In this document: positions 1-7,452 of the stretch, one piece after another
Layout of the letters: every line of letters begins with the position of its first letter
How positions within the stretch are numbered: position 1 is the stretch's first letter
NCBI RefSeq assembly: GCF_900111255.1
Contig: NZ_FOGP01000006.1
Coordinates: 57,650-121,649 of the forward strand
DNA: 64,000 bases
From: Parafannyhessea umbonata
Lineage (GTDB): Bacteria; Actinomycetota; Coriobacteriia; Coriobacteriales; Atopobiaceae
Reading direction: 5' to 3'
Translations under genes and position numbers: made by a program
The notes under the pieces: model-generated
Seen by the model: the letters and a program-made list of their open reading frames with translations, nothing else
Database searches by the model: none
What the model was told of the DNA's origin: nothing

Positions 1-199
1 GCGCGATCCAGCAGCCGCTCTCGTCGACCAGGTCCATGCCCTTGGGAATGTCGGGCGTCCACAGGCCGAAGCGGCCCTCGTAGACGGTCAGGTAGCCACC
101 GTCGCAGACGCGACCCGGCAGGACGAAGTGATCAGCGCGGATGGCGTAGGTCGCGCGCGTGACATCGACGCCGCCCGCAGCGCTTGCGTTGCTTGCCAT
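1..199 (-). CDS. nagA: N-acetylglucosamine/galactosamine-6-phosphate deacetylase, N-terminal part
   Basis: Only the first 66 or so residues lie in the window; the gene runs off the left edge. The start reads MASNASAAGG, and then ADHFVLPGRVCDGGYLTVYEG and a following RFGLW segment match the N-terminal beta-sandwich of NagA-type amidohydrolases. The family removes acetate from amino-sugar 6-phosphates in the cytoplasm. The metal site and catalytic residues are outside the window. It starts 11 bases after the agaS stop, so the two are co-transcribed. In this context its substrate is probably GalNAc-6-P (the AgaA role), but GlcNAc-6-P is equally compatible with the family. Confidence 0.83.
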   Translation of the reverse strand, partial: MASNASAAGGVDVTRATYAIRADHFVLPGRVCDGGYLTVYEGRFGLWTPDIPKGMDLVDESGCWIA

Positions 200-210
200 G
201 GGCGCCCCTC

Positions 211-1377
211 CTATGCCTCGAACGGGTGAATCGTGACGCCCTTGACCACGCGGTTTACCGTGCCCGTGGGCGACGGCGTGTCAGGCGTGTTGCCAACCTT
301 GATGGAGGTGTTGAGCGAGACCGTCTGCGCAAGGAGCACGAACGGCAGCGCGAGGTAGGCCTCGGGGAGAAGTGCCCCGCCAAGCGTAATCGACTCCCCG
401 CCGAACATGAGGTCGGCCTTCTGCTGGACGGCGACCACGTGCTGCGCGATGCCATCGGCCGCAATCTCGTCGAGGATGTCGACGTCGTACTGGCGCGTGT
501 AGGGGTCGTTCGAGACGAAGACGAACACCAGCGTACGATCGTTCACAAATGACTTGGGTCCGTGGCGGTAGCCCATGGAGCTGTCATACGAGGTCGCGAT
601 CAGGCCATGCGTGAGCTCCAGAATCTTGAGCTGGGCCTCCTTGGTCAGCGCATTGAGCGAGCCAGAGCCCAGGTAGGTGATGCGGTCGAAGTCACTAGCG
701 AGAAGGGCCTTGACCTCATCCTCGCGGGCGATGACGTCGCGGCCAAGTTCGGCCGCGGTCGAGACCCACGCGCCCTTCTCGTCGCGGGAGGAGGTGTCGA
801 AGATGAGTGCGGCCAGGAGCTCCATGCAAGAGAACGAGCCGGTCATGGCGAAGCCCTGGTCGTTGGCGCGCGGGATGAGGATGGTCAGCGCGTCGTCGCG
901 GTCGGCGGACTCGACGGCCAGGCGCCCCTCGGGAGCGCAGGTGATGTTGAGGAAGCGGATGTCCTTGCACACCTGGCCGGCGCGCTCGACGGCGGCCAGC
1001 GACTCGGGGCTGTTGCCACTGCGGGCGAACGAGACCAAGAGCGTCGGGTCGTCGGCGCGCAGGTAGTCCTCGGGCGCGGCGACAATGTCGGTCGAAGCGA
1101 GCGAGAGGAACACGAACGCGTCGTTGTCACCCTTGCGACGAAGGTACGGGACGAGCGTGTTGCCCACGTACTCGGACGTGCCCGCCCCCGTGAAGACGAC
1201 GCGGGTGCGACGGTCGCCGCCCAGCTTGCGGGCCGCCTCGACAAACTCGTCTATGGCCTTGCGGTTCTTGTCGTAGATGCCGAGCGTGTCCTCCCAAAGG
1301 TCTGGCTGCTGCTTGATCTCGTGGGTAGTGATATGGGCACCCTGGGACTTAAGGGTCTCCTCGTCCGCCTCGAACAT
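211..1377 (-). CDS. agaS: AgaS-type SIS-domain sugar isomerase/deaminase
   Basis: Cytoplasmic protein of 388 residues with two SIS domains. The family converts galactosamine-6-phosphate to tagatose-6-phosphate with release of ammonia. The phosphosugar-binding stretches VVFTGAGTSEYVG and LLVSFARSGNSPES are visible in the first SIS domain, and ITYLGSGSLNALTKEAQLK in the second. The start at 1377 is chosen because AGGAAAGGAG lies seven bases upstream; an in-frame upstream ATG at 1410 has no such site. It lies between the GntR regulator (35 bases upstream) and nagA. Members resemble GlmS isomerase domains, but the length and the neighbours favour AgaS. Confidence 0.9.
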   Translation of the reverse strand: MFEADEETLKSQGAHITTHEIKQQPDLWEDTLGIYDKNRKAIDEFVEAARKLGGDRRTRVVFTGAGTSEYVGNTLVPYLRRKGDNDAFVFLSLASTDIVAAPEDYLRADDPTLLVSFARSGNSPESLAAVERAGQVCKDIRFLNITCAPEGRLAVESADRDDALTILIPRANDQGFAMTGSFSCMELLAALIFDTSSRDEKGAWVSTAAELGRDVIAREDEVKALLASDFDRITYLGSGSLNALTKEAQLKILELTHGLIATSYDSSMGYRHGPKSFVNDRTLVFVFVSNDPYTRQYDVDILDEIAADGIAQHVVAVQQKADLMFGGESITLGGALLPEAYLALPFVLLAQTVSLNTSIKVGNTPDTPSPTGTVNRVVKGVTIHPFEA

Positions 1378-1412
1378 GTGCCAACTCCTTTCCTCAGCCA
1401 GACGCCGCACGC

Positions 1413-2141
1413 CTAGCCTCTGTGATGCGAAACCTTGTATATGAACTGATCGGCGCGTGCGACGCTGTGCGTGTACTCGATGATCAGGTTCTTCTCGTCG
1501 TAAGTGGTCCTTACCAGCTTCAGGACGGGCGCGCCCTCCTGGATCCCCAGGAGCTCGGCCTCCTCGCGCCTGGCAAGGCTCGCGCGAAACTCCTCGTCGG
1601 CCACCTTGATGACGTCGCGGTAGTCGTTCTCGATGATCTCGTAGAGGGGCCTCTCGTCCAGGTCTGCTCGGGTAAGCCCGACGAACTGGCTCACGGGCAG
1701 GTAAGTCCGCTCGAGCATCATGGGAATGTCGTCGGCTATGCGCAGGCGGCGAATCCGGTAGACACGCTCGCCCAGGCGAACGCCCAGGTGCTCGGCCACG
1801 TGCTTGGGAGCCTCGACAATCTCGAACTTCAGCGTCTCAGTGCGCGGGGTGCGTCCCATCTCGCGCATCTGGTCGGTGAAGCTGTAGGCGCCCAGCAGGT
1901 TGGTCGGCTCCTCGTGCGCTTCGGCCACGAAGGTGCCCTTGCCGTGCCTCCTGACAACGAGCCCCATGCTCTCCAGCTGGGCCAGCGCCAGGCGTACGGT
2001 CGTGCGCGAGAGACCATACCTCTCAGAAAGCTCGCGCTCCGAGGGAAGCAGGTCGCCAGCCAAGAGCTCGTTCTCGATCCTGTCCTTAAGCACGTCCACA
2101 AGCTGGTCATACAGTGGTTGCTTGCGTGAAGATTTAGCCAT
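1413..2141 (-). CDS. agaR: GntR/HutC-family repressor with UTRA domain, probable GalNAc regulator
   Basis: A 242-residue regulator. The N-terminal winged helix-turn-helix (about 8-75) contains LPSERELSERYGLSRTTVRLAL. The C-terminal UTRA effector domain (about 95-235) normally binds a phosphorylated amino sugar. It is first in the agaR-agaS-nagA operon and faces the same way as the PTS genes. Its own upstream region has ACTGGTCT (2159-2166) and TGGT-n7-ACCA (2183-2197). These resemble half-sites of NagR/DasR-type operators, so autoregulation is likely. Related ACTGGTAT sites flank the PTS/kinase promoters at 5.8-6.05 kb. Control of the GalNAc genes is inferred from context. Confidence 0.85.
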   Translation of the reverse strand: MAKSSRKQPLYDQLVDVLKDRIENELLAGDLLPSERELSERYGLSRTTVRLALAQLESMGLVVRRHGKGTFVAEAHEEPTNLLGAYSFTDQMREMGRTPRTETLKFEIVEAPKHVAEHLGVRLGERVYRIRRLRIADDIPMMLERTYLPVSQFVGLTRADLDERPLYEIIENDYRDVIKVADEEFRASLARREEAELLGIQEGAPVLKLVRTTYDEKNLIIEYTHSVARADQFIYKVSHHRG

Positions 2142-2158
2142 TGCAATCTCCTATCGCG

Positions 2159-2200
2159 ACTGGTCTGGTGTCCCAAGTGGTTTGGTTATCGCTACCAGTA
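2159..2200. promoter_or_regulatory. Candidate operators upstream of agaR
   Basis: ACTGGTCT at 2159-2166, the inverted repeat TGGT-n7-ACCA at 2183-2197, and TACCAGTA at 2193-2200 (TACTGGTA on the minus strand) lie just upstream of the agaR start. They match half-sites of GntR/HutC regulators that respond to amino-sugar phosphates. The repressor's own binding is inferred, not shown. Confidence 0.45.
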
Positions 2201-2238
2201 CTATACCCATGGGGATCTGACGAGAAGCGACGGAAGTC

Positions 2239-2273
2239 GGGAGGCGTGCGGCATGCGGCGCCGCACGCCTCCC
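2239..2273 (-). terminator. GC-rich hairpin after the PTS IID gene
   Basis: Perfect 13-bp stem (2239-2251 with 2261-2273) and a 9-base loop, 45 bases past the IID stop. There is no T-run on the minus strand, so it may act as a weak or factor-assisted terminator, or protect the 3' end of the mRNA. Confidence 0.5.
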
Positions 2274-2317
2274 CAGGGGGAATCATCTTAGGGCCCAGGC
2301 GCGGGCCCCGGATGCCA

Positions 2318-3388
2318 CTAGCCCCAGATGCTGGGCCAGAGCCCGAAGGGACCAGCGCCCAGGATGCCCAGGACGAGCACCAGGGCAATGCCCTTCATGG
2401 GAGTGAAGTTCTTCTTGGAGAACAGGTAGTACAGGAGCATGACGATCGCCATTGGGACGAGCTTGGGGCAGATGCTGTCCAGGATGTTCGCGATGTCAAT
2501 GGTGACCGGGGTCTCGGTGTACTCCATGTACGTGACCTCGCTCATGCCGTTGCCGAGGTCGGTCGCGCCCGCGGTGACGGGGTTGCCGTCGGCATCGGTG
2601 GTGGTGAGGTAGTTGCCATCAGCGTCGGTCATGCCCGAGAGCGTGACGCCCTCGTCGTTGGAGCTGATGATGTTGAAGCTGTCGACCTGGTCGTTGCTGA
2701 CCGTGGCGGTGTGCGCCACGTAGGCCTGCGTCGTGCCGTTGGGGATGACGGCGTTGATCTGGGTGCCACCCATCGTGACCGTGAGGCAGCCGACGATGAA
2801 GACGCCCATGATGGAGGCAGCGCGGGTGAAGGGCTTCATGACGCCCATCAGCGAGTCGATGGCCGAGGAGCCCATCTTGTACGCCCAGTTCATCAGGCCG
2901 AAGCGCAGGGCGAACTGGACCAGGTTGAAGATGAGCAGGAACAGAATCGGGCCGAACGCGTTGCCCTGGATGGCCATGTTCGAGCAGATGCCCGCGGTGA
3001 TGGGCACGAGCGTCATCCAGAAGAGCGCGTCGCCGATGCCACCGAGCGGTCCCATGAGCGAGACGCGGACGGCGCGGATCGTGGGGATGTCCACCTTCTT
3101 CTGCTCCATGGACAGGATGATGCCCATGGCGAAGGTCACGAGGAACGGGTGGATGTTGAAGAACTCGAGGTTGTGCTCCATCGACGTGGACAGGTCGTCC
3201 TTGTCGGTGTGGATCTTCTCGAGGCCCGGGAGGATGGAGTAGAGCCAGCCGGCGGCCTGCATCCTCTCGTAGTTGAACGACGCCTGCAGGAAGCAGGAGC
3301 GCCATGCCATCTTGTTCAGCGTCTTCTGATCAAGGTCAGCAGCCGGCTCAAGGTTCTTGTACGAGGTCTTCTGCTCCTTAGATGCCAT
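2318..3388 (-). CDS. agaE: PTS system, mannose/N-acetylgalactosamine-family IID component
   Basis: Integral membrane component of 356 residues that pairs with IIC to form the sugar channel. The N-terminal family signature is visible (MAWRSCFLQASFNYERMQ, then PLGGIGDALFW). Several hydrophobic segments follow, with a final one near the C terminus. Compared with E. coli ManZ/AgaE (about 280 residues) it has an inserted, polar Asp/Gly/Thr-rich stretch at roughly 230-310 before the last membrane segment; this is unusual and probably extracytoplasmic. The start at 3388 has GGAGGTGAGGAAG upstream and overlaps the end of IIC by 11 bases. It is last in the IIA-YajC-IIB-IIC-IID operon. Confidence 0.9.
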   Translation of the reverse strand: MASKEQKTSYKNLEPAADLDQKTLNKMAWRSCFLQASFNYERMQAAGWLYSILPGLEKIHTDKDDLSTSMEHNLEFFNIHPFLVTFAMGIILSMEQKKVDIPTIRAVRVSLMGPLGGIGDALFWMTLVPITAGICSNMAIQGNAFGPILFLLIFNLVQFALRFGLMNWAYKMGSSAIDSLMGVMKPFTRAASIMGVFIVGCLTVTMGGTQINAVIPNGTTQAYVAHTATVSNDQVDSFNIISSNDEGVTLSGMTDADGNYLTTTDADGNPVTAGATDLGNGMSEVTYMEYTETPVTIDIANILDSICPKLVPMAIVMLLYYLFSKKNFTPMKGIALVLVLGILGAGPFGLWPSIWG

Positions 3389-4178
3389 CTTCCTCACCTC
3401 CGTCAAACTCCGCAACCGCACCCTTCAGCTCCGTCTGCTGCTGGAAGTCCCAGTAAGCGATACCGAAGCCGATGAGGGCCAGGATGAGAAGTGCAGGCGT
3501 AGCGAGCACCTCGTTGGTGGAGACGATCAGAGCCAAGCCGAATCCCAGGAAGTAGAAGCCCCACATGTCGCGGTTCATCATGAACTTGAGCAGGATGGCG
3601 AAGCCGACGAAGCGCATCATGCCACCGGCAGCAGAGAGGCCCGCGGACAGCCAGGTGGGGATTGCGTCGACGACGGACTGGCCCATGGTTGCGCCACCGA
3701 TGAAGAACAGGGTGACGACGGCGCCGAAGACCAGGCCGAGAAGAGCCATGGCGAGGTAGTTGATGCGCTCGATGCCCTTGGGGTTGGCATCGGCGGCATA
3801 CTGGTCGGCCTTGCCCATGAGGGGAGACATGAGCGTGAAGATCAGCGTAACGCCATACTGGCCAAGCAAGGAGAACGGGATTGCGGTCGCAACCGCGATG
3901 TTGGGCTCGAGCTTGAGGGAGATGGCAAGCACGCATGCCATGATGCCACCGACGACCGCGTTGGGCGGCTGGGCACCTCCGATAGGCATGTTGCCAATGG
4001 TCATGAGCTGATAGGTACCACCCACGATAAGACCCGTCTTCAGGTCGCCGAGGATGAGACCGATTACCAGGCCCATAACGATGGGCTGGTACAGAGACTC
4101 CAAGAAGTTGAACTGGTCGATTGCCGCCACGAACGTGACGAGGAAGACCAGGGCCACCTGAATGACCGAATACTCCAT
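3378..4178 (-). CDS. agaW: PTS system, mannose/N-acetylgalactosamine-family IIC component
   Basis: Membrane permease subunit of 266 residues, the usual length for ManY/AgaW. The family hallmarks GLVIGLILGDLKTGLIVGG and LMTIGNMPIGGAQPPNAVVGG lie in the first 90 residues, and multiple hydrophobic helices follow. The start at 4178 is preceded by GAAAGGAGGAG; a longer in-frame start at 4232 lacks a site. It overlaps IID by 11 bases, consistent with coupled translation. Substrate is inferred as GalNAc (or a related hexosamine) from agaS, nagA and the tagatose genes around it. Confidence 0.92.
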   Translation of the reverse strand: MEYSVIQVALVFLVTFVAAIDQFNFLESLYQPIVMGLVIGLILGDLKTGLIVGGTYQLMTIGNMPIGGAQPPNAVVGGIMACVLAISLKLEPNIAVATAIPFSLLGQYGVTLIFTLMSPLMGKADQYAADANPKGIERINYLAMALLGLVFGAVVTLFFIGGATMGQSVVDAIPTWLSAGLSAAGGMMRFVGFAILLKFMMNRDMWGFYFLGFGLALIVSTNEVLATPALLILALIGFGIAYWDFQQQTELKGAVAEFDGGEEDGI

Positions 4179-4302
4179 CCTTGCTCCTCCTTTCCTTTCA
4201 GTTACAAATTTGCGCAAAGCTATCGCCAGCACCTCTCATCCCCATCTGAGACGTGCCATTGACCACAGATAAGTTTTCAAATGAATGAGACGAACGGGAG
4301 CC

Positions 4303-4785
4303 CTACTTGAAGAGCTTGCTCACGTCCTCCTCGGGAATGCTGGGGACGCGCTGGATCTGCAGCTCGACGCCGCACTCCTGAATCTCGCGGAAGGCCGCGA
4401 CGTCCTCGTCGTCGACGGCGACGGAGGTTGCGACCTGGCGCTTGCCGTCGGACATATGCATGTTGCCGATGTTGAGCTTCTTGATGGGGACGCCGCCCTT
4501 GATCAGGCGAAGGGCGTCCTCGGGGCTCTCGACGATGATGAAGATGTGCTGACGCGGGGCCGCCTTGTGGATGACGTCAATGGTCTTCTGGATCGTGAAG
4601 TACCTAGTCGCGACGCCCTGGGGCGCAGCCATATTCATCAGGTTCTGGCGCATCTTGTTGCCGGCGACCTCGTCGTTGGCGACCAGCAGCAGGTTCGCGC
4701 CGATGGTGCTCGTCCACTGGGTCGCAACCTGACCGTGGATGAGGCGGTTGTCGATACGCGTAAGGAGGATGTTTGGTTCAGCCAT
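4303..4785 (-). CDS. agaV: PTS system, mannose/N-acetylgalactosamine-family IIB component
   Basis: Cytoplasmic phosphotransfer protein of 160 residues. The phospho-acceptor motif TRIDNRLIHGQV places the active His at residue 17. In this family IIB passes the phosphate from IIA to the incoming sugar. The start at 4785 has GGAGAGAAGAGC directly upstream; the longer reading to 4884 has no ribosome site. A 187-base gap, with a perfect hairpin, separates it from the upstream yajC-like gene, wider than other gaps in the operon. That suggests different expression of the IIB-IIC-IID part. Confidence 0.92.
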   Translation of the reverse strand: MAEPNILLTRIDNRLIHGQVATQWTSTIGANLLLVANDEVAGNKMRQNLMNMAAPQGVATRYFTIQKTIDVIHKAAPRQHIFIIVESPEDALRLIKGGVPIKKLNIGNMHMSDGKRQVATSVAVDDEDVAAFREIQECGVELQIQRVPSIPEEDVSKLFK

Positions 4786-4916
4786 GCTCTTCTCTCCGTT
4801 TCTTTCCGCGCAACGCGCGTCACTCAATAGGACCAACTCGGCTGAGCACACTCCGGGGGCGGACGGTCGGATTCGACGGGCCAATCCACCAGTGGCGCTC
4901 AGGGGACGGCGCCTTG

Positions 4917-4957
4917 CCCGGGCGTCGCGACAAGGGGGGATAAACGCGACGCCCGGG
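4917..4957 (-). repeat. Perfect 13-bp hairpin between yajC-like and IIB genes
   Basis: Arms 4917-4929 (CCCGGGCGTCGCG) and 4945-4957 pair perfectly around a 15-base loop, 15 bases past the yajC-like stop. No T-run follows on the minus strand. It could be a partial terminator or an mRNA processing/stability element inside the PTS operon. Confidence 0.6.
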
Positions 4958-4972
4958 AAACGCCGGGAAAGG

Positions 4973-5260
4973 CTAGGACTCGATCGCCTGAATCGCGTAG
5001 CGCGACACCTCGATCACCTCGCCGGACTTGACCCGAACGTCACAGGTCTCGCGGCCGACTCTGACGAGTTCGCCAAACAGGCCGCCGGCGAACTGGACGC
5101 GCTGCCCCGACTCAAGGGTCTTGTGGAGCTTCTCGTAGTAGCCCTTCTGCTTGCGCGTCCTCATCGCGTTGAAGGCGAACAACACGACTCCCACGAGGGT
5201 CATCAGAACCAGAAGGACGATCGAAGAGGCCAGGACGGCCTCGCCCAGCGACGCACTCAT
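4973..5260 (-). CDS. YajC-like membrane protein encoded within the PTS operon
   Basis: Protein of 95 residues with one N-terminal membrane helix (about 8-31), then a short basic stretch (MRTRKQKGYYEKLHKTLESG) and a small beta-rich domain (RVQFAGGLFGELVRV, then CDVRVKSGEVIEVSR). This is the YajC layout. YajC is an accessory subunit of the SecDF-YajC translocon. Copies also occur inside mannose-family PTS operons for host glycans in streptococci (recalled, not checked). Its start overlaps the IIA stop by one base (TAATG), so it is translated with the PTS. No sec genes are adjacent. Its role in sugar uptake is unknown; PTS complex assembly or membrane placement is a guess. Confidence 0.8.
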   Translation of the reverse strand: MSASLGEAVLASSIVLLVLMTLVGVVLFAFNAMRTRKQKGYYEKLHKTLESGQRVQFAGGLFGELVRVGRETCDVRVKSGEVIEVSRYAIQAIES

Positions 5261-5694
5261 TAGATACCGTCCTCTCCAGGCTCCTCGTCGGCTGCCGCGC
5301 CGGTCACAGTCAGGTGAGCGACGCCGCTGCGGCCCGACTCCTGCGCCAGCGCGGCAAGCCCCTCGGCCGTCATGCTGTCATCGCGGCTCATCAGGCCTTC
5401 GAGAAGCATCGGAAGGTTAGTGCCAGCAACGACCTGCACCTGGGGAAGCTCTCCAGTGAGCATCATGGACTGGTTAAAGGGCGTACCGCCCACCAGGTCG
5501 CAAAAGACGACGCAGGAGCCGTCGCGATCGACCATGTCCCTTACGGCATCGGAGATCTTCTTCGCGTATTCGCCCGCACCCTCCTCATGGAACGGAACGG
5601 CACGGAACTCTTCCTGAGGACCGGCAATCATCTCGAGCGCGCTGGACAGGCCCAGCGCGAAGTCGCCGTGTCCCGTAACGATACAACCAACCAT
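5260..5694 (-). CDS. agaF: PTS system, mannose/N-acetylgalactosamine-family IIA component
   Basis: Cytoplasmic protein of 144 residues. MVGCIVTGHGDFALG contains the phosphorylated His at residue 9, as in ManX/AgaF. VVFCDLVGGTPFNQSM is the second conserved family block. It accepts phosphate from HPr and hands it to IIB. The start at 5694 has GAGGAAGGG upstream. It is first in its operon and shares the 426-base divergent control region with the PfkB kinase. It is the only IIA of this family in the window, so it may also serve the IIA-less PTS at 11.6-13.8 kb. Confidence 0.92.
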   Translation of the reverse strand: MVGCIVTGHGDFALGLSSALEMIAGPQEEFRAVPFHEEGAGEYAKKISDAVRDMVDRDGSCVVFCDLVGGTPFNQSMMLTGELPQVQVVAGTNLPMLLEGLMSRDDSMTAEGLAALAQESGRSGVAHLTVTGAAADEEPGEDGI

Positions 5695-5797
5695 TGCGAA
5701 CCCTTCCTCGGCCCGGGGACCGTACACCCAACCTGGGCCAGACACCCCAACCAACTGCATGTTCCTCTTCGTAGAGAAGAACAACTATCAATAACTA

Positions 5798-6050
5798 ACT
5801 GGTTACAACCACGTGACATGACTGCACCATACAGCTCCTACAAACCATCGGTCAATGACAAATCGACAAACGACTCTCCAAATTTTTGAGCTTTTGGCCC
5901 ACCATCCTAATACCAGCGTATCCGCAGGTAGATGGTATTGGCATTGAGATACCAGTTAAGCTCGTCGTGTCAAAGGACCAACAGTGGCGCGCCGTGGTCA
6001 ACATATGCGAGACGCCTTGCGGCACGCAGCATTTCTTGACAACTGGTATC
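5798..6050. promoter_or_regulatory. Cluster of ACTGGTAT-type candidate operators
   Basis: Sites are at 5798-5811 (ACTGGTTACAACCA), 5910-5916 (ATACCAG), 5933-5954 (inverted repeat TGGTAT-n10-ATACCA) and 6042-6049 (ACTGGTAT). The last lies in the spacer of the kinase promoter. The motif also appears before agaR, so a shared GntR-type repressor is the simplest reading. Confidence 0.55.
5826..5855 (-). promoter_or_regulatory. Putative promoter of the PTS operon
   Basis: On the minus strand TTGACC (5855-5850) and TATGGT (5831-5826) are separated by 18 bases. This would give a leader of about 125 bases before the IIA start. The match to consensus is moderate. Confidence 0.4.
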
Positions 6051-6065
6051 AAAATCGTCTATTCA
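6036..6065 (+). promoter_or_regulatory. Putative promoter of the PfkB kinase gene
   Basis: TTGACA at 6036-6041 and TATTCA at 6060-6065 with an 18-base spacer. The ACTGGTAT operator candidate lies inside the spacer, which would let a repressor block RNA polymerase. Confidence 0.5.
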
Positions 6066-6120
6066 CTGAAAGGCATAGGAAACAGTGTTTCGAGCTCGTC
6101 TCACGAGAGAGGACAGCCGA

Positions 6121-7053
6121 ATGGTACTCACGATCACCCTCAACACCTCCATTGACAAGGCGTATTGCCTGACAGAGCCCATCGCAGATGGCACGGTGAT
6201 GCGCGTGAAGGAGTGCATCAACGTTGCCGGCGGAAAGGGGCTCAACGCCTCGCGAGCCATTTCAACATGTGGCGAAGACGTGATTGCGACGGGCTTCTGC
6301 GGAGGAAACAACGGCCGGCTCCTCTGCGAACTTCTCGCCCAGGACGGCATCAGCGAGAGCTTCGTGCACGTGAAGAACGAGACGCGCTGCTGTGTGAACG
6401 TGCTCGATCCCGACGGTCGCTCGACCGAGTTCCTCGAGCCGGGACGCGAGGTGACCCCCGACGAGGTCGGCGCGTTCCTGAGGCGCATCGACGAGCTGTT
6501 GAAAGATGCCGACGTGGTGACCATCAACGGAAGCGTGCCCAAGGGGCTGCCGACCGACACCTACGCCACGCTGGTCGAACGCATCAAGCAGACGGGCGTC
6601 CCCGTCATCCTGGACACTTCCGGAGAGCTGCTGCGAGAGGGCATCAGGGCGTGTCCCACCATGGTCAAGCCGAACACCGACGAAATCGGCCAGCTCCTGG
6701 GCCGCTGCGTATCCTCGCTCGACGAGGTCGCACGCGCGGCATCCGACCTGCACGAGCAGGGCATCCAGAAGGTCGTCGTCTCACTGGGAGGAGACGGCGC
6801 GCTGATGGCCTGCGACGAGGGAGTGTTTCGCGGGATTGCCCCTGCCATCGAGGTGGTCAACCCCGTCGGCGCGGGAGACACCATGGTCGGAGCCTTTGCC
6901 GTCGGCATCGCGCGTGGCATGGCGCCCGACGCGCAGCTCGCCTATGCCATGAGCTGCGCGAGCGCGAACTGCCTCTCCCCCTCCACCGGTCACTTCGACA
7001 TGGGCGTTGCGCGCGACCTCCTCTCGCGCACGACTGTGGAGAAAATCGCTTAG
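6121..7053 (+). CDS. lacC: PfkB-family kinase, probable tagatose-6-phosphate kinase
   Basis: Cytoplasmic ribokinase-fold enzyme of 310 residues. GGKGLNASRAI near the N terminus and the catalytic anion-hole motif NPVGAGDTMVGAF near 260 are diagnostic of the FruK/LacC branch. Members phosphorylate tagatose-6-P or fructose-1-P at the expense of ATP. Between agaS and a tagatose-bisphosphate-type aldolase, tagatose-6-P is the likely substrate, giving tagatose-1,6-bisphosphate. The start at 6121 is preceded by AGAGGACA. It is transcribed divergently from the PTS operon, and operator candidates lie in between. 1-Phosphofructokinase activity cannot be excluded. Confidence 0.82.
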   Translation: MVLTITLNTSIDKAYCLTEPIADGTVMRVKECINVAGGKGLNASRAISTCGEDVIATGFCGGNNGRLLCELLAQDGISESFVHVKNETRCCVNVLDPDGRSTEFLEPGREVTPDEVGAFLRRIDELLKDADVVTINGSVPKGLPTDTYATLVERIKQTGVPVILDTSGELLREGIRACPTMVKPNTDEIGQLLGRCVSSLDEVARAASDLHEQGIQKVVVSLGGDGALMACDEGVFRGIAPAIEVVNPVGAGDTMVGAFAVGIARGMAPDAQLAYAMSCASANCLSPSTGHFDMGVARDLLSRTTVEKIA

Positions 7054-7138
7054 GCGGCGCCTAGGCGTGCGCAAGTCATCGCGACCAGTGTACTTCGGGC
7101 AAGATTTACAGCTCGAGGGCCACTGTTTCGCAAATACA

Positions 7139-7171
7139 GCCGAGCGGTGTGGACGAAACACACCGCTCGGC
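7139..7171 (+). terminator. Hairpin after the PfkB kinase
   Basis: Perfect 13-bp stem (7139-7151 with 7159-7171, GCCGAGCGGTGTG arm) and a 7-base loop, 86 bases past the kinase stop. There is no clear T-run. Confidence 0.5.
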
Positions 7172-7251
7172 GTCATCTGTGCAGGGCCCAACGGCATATC
7201 CTGCGACTTTGCGAAAGGGAGATCCTCGCGCGGCATGCCGATTGCCCCTTC

Positions 7252-7405
7252 GGTCACCCGAATCGCTTCAGATAAGCTCTTTGGTCGCCCAAATCGGCTC
7301 GCGGCAACTCTCTGGGCCCAGTTTTGCTGGGCAAACGTGGAGGGAAGTGCTTCTTGCGGGCGATTCGGGTGACCGCAGGGCTTCCGGCGGCCGATTCGGG
7401 TGACC
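7252..7405. repeat. Intergenic element with four GGTCRCCCRAATCG units
   Basis: Two copies face right (7252-7266, 7283-7297) and two face left (7360-7374, 7391-7405), giving an interrupted inverted repeat about 150 bases long. Related units occur at 38119-38133, 38247-38261 and 44848-44861, each also between genes. The 399-base gap 7054-7452 holds no credible gene apart from this and the hairpin before it. Confidence 0.6.
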
Positions 7406-7452
7406 GCCCACGTCGTTCGTCACCCTTTGTGCAACGGCACCCCTCCCGCGCG

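Noticed and set aside
7252..7405. CRISPR-like repeats
   Set aside because: The units are about 15 bases, in both orientations and unevenly spaced, with no cas genes in the window.
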